Shown one piece after another: positions 5,510-9,426 of a stretch of DNA of 9,426 bases; within the stretch, counting starts at the first letter, position 1; the number at the start of each line of letters is the position of its first letter. Both the position numbers and the translations under genes were made by a program. The notes below the pieces were generated by a model. It was not told the origin of the DNA and ran no database searches. It saw nothing but the letters and a program-made list of their open reading frames with translations. This DNA comes from JACMLD01 sp036500065 (GTDB lineage: Bacteria; Bacteroidota; Bacteroidia; Chitinophagales; Chitinophagaceae): positions 1 through 9,426 of the forward strand of contig DASYCT010000468.1 of assembly GCA_036500065.1 (NCBI GenBank), read 5' to 3'.

Positions 5510-6487
5510 TTATCGCAGGCGGGGCTGCTCGCAACGTGTTTTTATCACCTGCAGGATATTATCCTGTATATCCCGCATAATCCAGCCGGCCCACCAGCTC
5601 GCATAAAAGTTGAAATCGGTCTTTAATACAAAATGACTGTACAAATGTAAGCGCCAGGTGCTATCATTTAATAATTCCAGCCGGTAAGTGCCGTCCAGCA
5701 CATCAAAATACCTGCCGCCGATAACCACGTGTTCGTCCATGGTAGTGGACGGAATATCCTTCGGATTGGCACGGATGCTAAAGCTCATCCTGCTGCCGGG
5801 ATCATATTCTTTTACGACTTCATCGAATACAAGGCCGCCGGTAAAAATGGCTTTCCGGCTTCCGCCAACGCCGGCATAATTGAGTTCGGCTTTTACCGGG
5901 CGGGGAAAACCGAGAAAGCGGGTAATCGTGCCCTTATCACTTTGCGGGGGTATTTCACGCACACGAAGGACATTGTTCCAGATGCTGTCGTGCGTGGAAC
6001 GGATATCGATATAAGTATAGGCTTCATAGCGGGTGGGCAATCCCGGCAGTGCATGTTCAAAAGAAGCCAGCACCATGGGTAGGAGAAAGAGCAGGCTTAC
6101 CTGCAACTTGTTTTGATTGCGGTATTTTTTTAGCTTGAAGTAGCCGGCTGTCAAACCGCCCAGGCTGGACAATACCATGAAAACGGGAAGGATCATCAGC
6201 CAGCAGGCCAATCCTTCAATTTCTAAAAACAGCGTGAGAACAAAAAAACAAAAAACAGGTGCCCATGGAGCAAAGATGCGGTAGTGCAGCCGCTTTACTT
6301 TTTCTATGCCCGACAGAGAGATGGTGAGCATACCCATCAGGAAGGGTACGGACGCGAGAAAGGTGGTTGACATTACCCATAACCAATTCCCGAACTTGTC
6401 TAATTGAAATATCCAATGCATCAAAAGAGCGTAGGCAACGGGAATACTTATAACAAGCAGCAACTTTTTTAGTCCGGTCCGGTTCAT
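5510..6487 (-). CDS. Membrane protein with C-terminal SRPBCC-like domain
   Basis: A 325-residue protein in two halves. The N-terminal half has about five hydrophobic helices, near residues 9-27, 34-56, 72-90, 93-115 and 128-143. The C-terminal half, from about 155 to 318, is soluble and looks like an SRPBCC (START-like) hydrophobic-ligand fold: an opening strand RYEAYTYIDIRSTHDSIWNNVL, a central strand GVGGSRKAIFTGGLVFDEVVKEYDPGSRMSFSI, and a final helix IMRDIQDNILQVIKTRC. I recognise the fold by pattern only. The ATG at 6487 begins MNRTGLKKLLLV; a longer version from 6547 would overlap the epimerase gene by 50 bp and lacks support. The gene lies 10 bp behind the TIGR01777 epimerase, whose relatives are often fused or adjacent to SRPBCC domains. 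A membrane-anchored lipid- or quinone-binding role is plausible but unproven. Confidence 0.7.
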   Translation of the reverse strand: MNRTGLKKLLLVISIPVAYALLMHWIFQLDKFGNWLWVMSTTFLASVPFLMGMLTISLSGIEKVKRLHYRIFAPWAPVFCFFVLTLFLEIEGLACWLMILPVFMVLSSLGGLTAGYFKLKKYRNQNKLQVSLLFLLPMVLASFEHALPGLPTRYEAYTYIDIRSTHDSIWNNVLRVREIPPQSDKGTITRFLGFPRPVKAELNYAGVGGSRKAIFTGGLVFDEVVKEYDPGSRMSFSIRANPKDIPSTTMDEHVVIGGRYFDVLDGTYRLELLNDSTWRLHLYSHFVLKTDFNFYASWWAGWIMRDIQDNILQVIKTRCEQPRLR

Positions 6488-6497
6488 GGCGAAGGCT

Positions 6498-7499
6498 TTA
6501 AAATAAATGATATTTTTTTCTCGGGGTAGTTTTAATAATAGCACCAAGGGCGTCTTCCAGTTTTGGGTAACGGAACCTGAATCCTGTTTCGCTTAGCCGG
6601 GTGGGTATTACCCAGCGGCTTTTGAGGATCAGCTCTGTTTCCGTGCCAATCAACCGGGCGCCGACAGCCAGCATGGGGCGGGTAGCGGGCAAGCCGATTT
6701 TATGACCGGTGAGCTGCCGCAGTGTTTTCATAAAGTATTCGTTGGTGACCGGGTTGGGCGATGCACAATTGTAAACGCCTTCGCAATCGGGACGATGCAG
6801 CATCCATTCCATCGCCCGGCAAACATCTTCCACATGCACCCAACTATACATCTGGTGACCGTTGCCCTGGTGACCGCCGAGAGCGAATTTAAGCAGGTTG
6901 AAATAAGGTTCCATCACGCCGCCGTTGCCCAGGGTAATCGCCATGCGCAGGGCTACTTTGCGTGTAAAGGGGGTCGGCTGATCGAAGAAAGTTTGTTCCC
7001 AGCGCTTACATACCTGTACGGAAAAATCATCGTGGTATTCACCCGTGTATTCGTCCTGCGGCCGGTCGGTGGCATGGCGGTAGATAGTGGCGGAGGCGGC
7101 GTTGATCCATAATTTGGGAGGAAGGGCGCATTGGCGGATCGCATCGCCGAGCGCGGTGGTGCTTTGGGTCCGGCTGTCGAAAATTGCCTGTTTATTCTTT
7201 TCCGTATAACGGCAGTTGACGCTTTTGCCGGCCAGGTTGATGAGCAAATCGGTGCCTTCGAGTTCACTGGCCCAGTGTTTCTCTACGTGCTGCCCGTCCC
7301 AGCGGCGGTAGGTGACATCATAACCCTGCGAAGGCAGCAGGAGATTGTCCGTATAAGCATTGTTGTGGGTATTGGCGGACTGGCGGGATAAAACAACAAT
7401 ATGGTTGTCTTTACCAAAATAGCGCACGAGTTGCTGGCCGATAAAACCGGAGCCCCCAGCGATAACGATGCGTTTATTTTTCATAACCATACTTTTCAT
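6498..7499 (-). CDS. TIGR01777 family epimerase (YfcH/SDR39U1-like)
   Basis: A 333-residue extended short-chain dehydrogenase. The NAD(P) loop GGSGFIG is at 15-21 (GxxGxxG), and NLAGKSVNCRY at 88-98 is the TIGR01777 signature. WINAASATIYRHATDRPQDE (131-150) occupies the position of the usual SAS-x-x-YG segment, but with RH after the Tyr instead of Gly. RMAITLGNGGVM and QMYSWVHVEDVCRAM (216-230) follow. The C-terminal DUF1731 part contains SRWVIPTRLSETGFRFRYPKLEDAL. Substrates of this family are largely unknown. Three in-frame ATGs (7499, 7490, 7484) could be the start. The last, MKNKRIVIAGG, fits the family best, but I give the longest form. The regulator gene lies 77 bp upstream, and a putative operator sits directly before the first ATG. 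Confidence 0.88.
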   Translation of the reverse strand: MKSMVMKNKRIVIAGGSGFIGQQLVRYFGKDNHIVVLSRQSANTHNNAYTDNLLLPSQGYDVTYRRWDGQHVEKHWASELEGTDLLINLAGKSVNCRYTEKNKQAIFDSRTQSTTALGDAIRQCALPPKLWINAASATIYRHATDRPQDEYTGEYHDDFSVQVCKRWEQTFFDQPTPFTRKVALRMAITLGNGGVMEPYFNLLKFALGGHQGNGHQMYSWVHVEDVCRAMEWMLHRPDCEGVYNCASPNPVTNEYFMKTLRQLTGHKIGLPATRPMLAVGARLIGTETELILKSRWVIPTRLSETGFRFRYPKLEDALGAIIKTTPRKKYHLF

Positions 7500-7501
7500 A
7501 T

Positions 7502-7519
7502 TTTCAATAAAAACAGAAA
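7502..7519. promoter_or_regulatory. Candidate operator before the epimerase gene
   Basis: TTTCAA (7502-7507), six bases, then CAGAAA (7514-7519). The left half is identical to that of the palindrome upstream of the regulator gene, the spacing is the same, and the right half keeps GAAA. A dimeric MarR/GbsR-type regulator could bind it and block the epimerase-SRPBCC unit. The region is AT-rich, so chance similarity is possible. Confidence 0.35.
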
Positions 7520-7527
7520 CATCAGTA

Positions 7528-7553
7528 CTAAAAGAAAGCCGGTCATCCCGGCT
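7528..7553 (-). terminator. Intrinsic terminator or attenuator after the gbsR-like gene
   Basis: On the minus strand AGCCGG and CCGGCT (7553-7548 and 7542-7537) form a perfect 6-bp stem with a 5-nt loop, followed by TTTCTTTTAG. It lies 23 bp past the regulator's stop and 38 bp before the first epimerase ATG. It would end most regulator transcripts, or let a fraction continue into the epimerase. Confidence 0.6.
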
Positions 7554-7576
7554 ATATTGTTGCGCTGTTGTTTTAC

Positions 7577-8083
7577 TTATTTAAAGAACTTCATGAGGCT
7601 GCCCACGAACCAGTGTTCATCGGCTTTTACCATTACGTCGAGCATCTTGTCGGCCTGCTGTCCGAAACGTTTGATGCCGGCCACCGTGTCGGTAAATTGC
7701 TTTACGTGCTTGTCCTTTTTATCACCGTCCACGTTTTCCAACTGGTCCAGCAGTTTGAGCATGGGGTCCAACTCGCGTTTTTTTCTTTCCTTGATAATAA
7801 GACGGGCCACTTTCCAGATGTCTTTTTCGGCGGTGAAATATTCCTTGCGTTCACCGGGAAGGATAACGCGATCTACCAGTCCCCAGTCGATCAGCTCGCG
7901 GACATTCATATTGACATTGCCACGGCTGATATTGAGCTGCTCCATTACATCATCCTGGCTCAAAGGCTCGGCGCTGACCATCAGGAGGGCATGAACCTGT
8001 GCCATGGTCCGGTTGATCCCCCAGTGGGTGCCAAAAGCGCCCCAGGAGGCAATGAACTGTAATTTGGCTTCTGCTAGTTTCAT
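7577..8083 (-). CDS. GbsR/MarR-type transcriptional regulator
   Basis: A 168-residue winged-helix DNA-binding protein. The N-terminal KFxxxWGxxGxxWGINRTMAQ-type segment (residues 7-29, here KLQFIASWGAFGTHWGINRTMAQ in outline) is the hallmark of the GbsR branch. The helix-turn-helix runs from about 42 to 73 (SQDDVMEQLNISRGNVNMN, then RELIDWGLVDRV), followed by the wing with GERKEYFTAEKDIW. The C-terminal third is helical and charged and probably mediates dimerisation. GbsR regulates osmoprotectant (betaine) genes in Bacillus; no betaine gene is present here, so the effector is unknown. The ATG at 8083 opens MKLAEAKLQ as in relatives. A perfect 6-6-6 palindrome lies 42-59 bp upstream of the start, suggesting autoregulation. 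The epimerase and SRPBCC genes downstream are the likely targets. Confidence 0.85.
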   Translation of the reverse strand: MKLAEAKLQFIASWGAFGTHWGINRTMAQVHALLMVSAEPLSQDDVMEQLNISRGNVNMNVRELIDWGLVDRVILPGERKEYFTAEKDIWKVARLIIKERKKRELDPMLKLLDQLENVDGDKKDKHVKQFTDTVAGIKRFGQQADKMLDVMVKADEHWFVGSLMKFFK

Positions 8084-8124
8084 GACGACGATTTCTGCTG
8101 TAAAACTAAGGAGTAATTCTGAAT

Positions 8125-8142
8125 TTTCAAAATTTATTGAAA
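8125..8142. promoter_or_regulatory. Palindrome TTTCAA-N6-TTGAAA upstream of the regulator
   Basis: A perfect 6-bp inverted repeat with 6-bp spacing, 18 bp in all, located 42-59 bp upstream of the gbsR-like start. Size, symmetry and location fit an operator of a MarR-type dimer that controls its own gene. On the minus strand, TAAATTTT within it loosely resembles a -7 element, so binding could occlude RNA polymerase. Not proven. Confidence 0.4.
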
Positions 8143-8256
8143 GAATGATTTAGTAATAAGCAAATTTGAAAATAACAGGCTGCACCTTATAGGATTTGAC
8201 TTTCTTGCCTGCGATGAGGGCAGGAATCCATCCGGTTCCATATTCGATCAGTCGAA

Positions 8257-8289
8257 AGGGTGAGCCGCCCCTAAAGGGCGGCTCACCCT
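8257..8289. terminator. Large perfect hairpin after the DUF5723-like gene
   Basis: AGGGTGAGCCGCCC (8257-8270) pairs with its exact complement (8276-8289) across the loop CTAAA, giving a 14-bp GC-rich stem. It lies 15 bp past the stop of the minus-strand barrel gene and is followed on that strand by only TTT then CGAC, so it is an imperfect intrinsic terminator. It may instead be an mRNA 3'-end stabiliser or a dispersed repeat. The rest of the 8084-8304 gap holds the palindrome at 8125 and no convincing gene. Confidence 0.6.
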
Positions 8290-8304
8290 ACACCGTGCAA
8301 GATT

Positions 8305-9426
8305 TTATTTGTATTTCGGACAGTCCAGCCGCTTATCGCTTTTCTTTTCCGTGTTATGAGGGGCGCGGAACACGAGAGCGATATAACCGCCGCCGTTTTC
8401 AGTGCTGGTTTTGGAAAACAGGTTGCCGAAGTTGTGGATGCCGAGCAAGAGCGGGCCGACTTTGACAGCGCCGCCTATCCAGAGCTGGTGCTGGTCGTTG
8501 TACTGGATGGGCAGGTAGAAGCCCAGTTTCTTGGTCTCCCAGCGGGGTGTAACCGTAATAAAACTCAGCTCTTTCACCTGCAGGTAATCCTTCAGGAAGC
8601 TGGAAGGGGCATTGAGCGACAGATCGGCATTGACAAAAAAAGCATCGCCAAGATAACGATCCACATTCAATACCAGTCGCACGGGATTAAGCACATTGAA
8701 TTTACCCGCAATGCCGGACGACTGGTTGACCAGGGTAGCGAGGCTATCGTTGAACGATTCCACCGAATTGACGCCACTATTAAACTTTTGATCCAGCGAT
8801 AGATTGGTGATATTGGCTTTTACACCACTGACAACACGGCTTTGCGTGCCATACTTGTATTGATTGCCACCCAAGCCCAGCAGGGCAGCACCGAATTTCC
8901 AGTCATAATCATAATAGTTGTCTTCATCTTCAAAACTGGTAGTGCCCTGCGGCTTAACGAGGTATTCCAGTCCCAGGTCGAAGGAAGCGCCGCCCTGCGT
9001 ATAGGCGAGGAGATTATTTATATTGGTGCCGCTGCTGTTGCCATTCTGCCACTGGTCGAAATTGGAAGAATAGCCATACACGAGGTTGGCGCCCGTCAGC
9101 GTGTAGACAGTCTGGTTTCCCTGTAGGGTACTGGCAAACTGGCCATTGTCGAGCCGGGCATAGGCGCCGGATATACCCCTGCTTAGTTTTAGGGTAGCGC
9201 CCACATTGAGGCGGCGGTGTTCGTCGTCATATATCGTACGCGCATAGGTGCCGTATAATTCAATCCAGGTGCTGCTGAGCAGGTTGAAATTGAGCTTTGT
9301 ACCGGGCTGGTTGAGCGCGAAAAACTGTGCGCTCCCGTGCAGCGTGTCAATATAGTTGTAACTGCCCGTGCTGAGATTGGTATAGCTTTCGAGGTTGGCG
9401 CCAAAGGCGATGCTTTGCTTGCGGCC
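8305..9426 (-). CDS. DUF5723-like outer membrane protein, C-terminal part (runs off the right edge)
   Basis: The last 373 residues of a protein whose start is outside the window. The frame stays open from 8305 to the edge at 9426, beginning GRKQSIAFGANLESYTNL, so an internal GTG at 9204 is not the true start. The pattern is beta-strand-rich with many aromatic strand ends, asparagines and glycines. The stretch from NLVYGYSSNFDQW, through VTPRWETKKLGFYLPIQYND, to LWIGGAVKVGPLLLGIHNFG resembles the DUF5723 family of Bacteroidota barrels of unknown function. The protein ends in a short lysine-rich tail with one cysteine (KKSDKRLDCPKYK) instead of the OmpA-like or calcium-binding repeat tails seen in some relatives. 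The family call is from memory of the pattern and is moderate; an outer membrane barrel is likelier than the exact family. Confidence 0.6.
   Translation of the reverse strand, partial: GRKQSIAFGANLESYTNLSTGSYNYIDTLHGSAQFFALNQPGTKLNFNLLSSTWIELYGTYARTIYDDEHRRLNVGATLKLSRGISGAYARLDNGQFASTLQGNQTVYTLTGANLVYGYSSNFDQWQNGNSSGTNINNLLAYTQGGASFDLGLEYLVKPQGTTSFEDEDNYYDYDWKFGAALLGLGGNQYKYGTQSRVVSGVKANITNLSLDQKFNSGVNSVESFNDSLATLVNQSSGIAGKFNVLNPVRLVLNVDRYLGDAFFVNADLSLNAPSSFLKDYLQVKELSFITVTPRWETKKLGFYLPIQYNDQHQLWIGGAVKVGPLLLGIHNFGNLFSKTSTENGGGYIALVFRAPHNTEKKSDKRLDCPKYK

Noticed and set aside
7401..7994. 197-codon plus-strand frame spanning epimerase start and regulator
   Set aside because: It crosses two well-supported minus-strand genes and their gap, and its product is serine/threonine/cysteine-rich low-information sequence.
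8196..8465. Small plus-strand gene covering the hairpin at 8257
   Set aside because: The frame runs through a perfect palindrome and into the antisense of the barrel gene; the product is arginine-rich with no family resemblance.
8356..9126. Plus-strand open frames opposite the DUF5723-like gene
   Set aside because: Hydrophobic antisense readings of a beta-rich gene; no start context or family pattern.

Overview
The window looks like chromosomal DNA of a Bacteroidota bacterium, probably in or near the Chitinophagaceae. The evidence is a PorT protein of the type IX secretion system encoded directly behind a UbiE/MenG methyltransferase, a RemB/Wzi-like outer membrane barrel, a DUF5723-like barrel, near-absence of Shine-Dalgarno sequences, and a TAnnTTTG-type -7 promoter element. 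No tRNA, rRNA, CRISPR array, insertion sequence or prophage gene is visible. The family assignment is inference.

Layout. At 1-328 (minus) lies the N-terminal part of a dihydroorotase, diverging over 38 bp from a signal-peptide-bearing outer membrane protein (367-2067, plus). That gene converges, with 7 bp between stop codons, on porT (2075-2818, minus). porT overlaps the end of ubiE/menG (2782-3537, minus) by 37 bp. ubiE diverges from the GTPase gene engB/ysxC (3574-4215, plus) over only 36 bp, which hold two back-to-back copies of the same promoter element. A hairpin-rich, REP-like intergenic segment (4216-4509) follows. After it, everything is on the minus strand: a YkuK/DUF458 RNase H-like protein (4510-4983), a small CoA-binding (COG1832) protein (5096-5467), a five-helix membrane protein with a C-terminal SRPBCC-like domain (5510-6487), a TIGR01777 epimerase (6498-7499), a GbsR/MarR-type regulator (7577-8083), and the C-terminal part of a DUF5723-like barrel protein (8305 to the window edge).

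How the genes may work together. The regulator, the epimerase and the membrane SRPBCC protein form a compact unit. The last two are only 10 bp apart. A palindrome upstream of the regulator has a close variant just before the epimerase, which suggests one regulator controlling itself and the unit. This is the most likely place for an under-described system. PorT and the RemB-like protein touch on outer membrane secretion and gliding, but they are convergent and so not one operon. Pyrimidine synthesis, menaquinone synthesis and ribosome assembly (EngB) are ordinary housekeeping functions.
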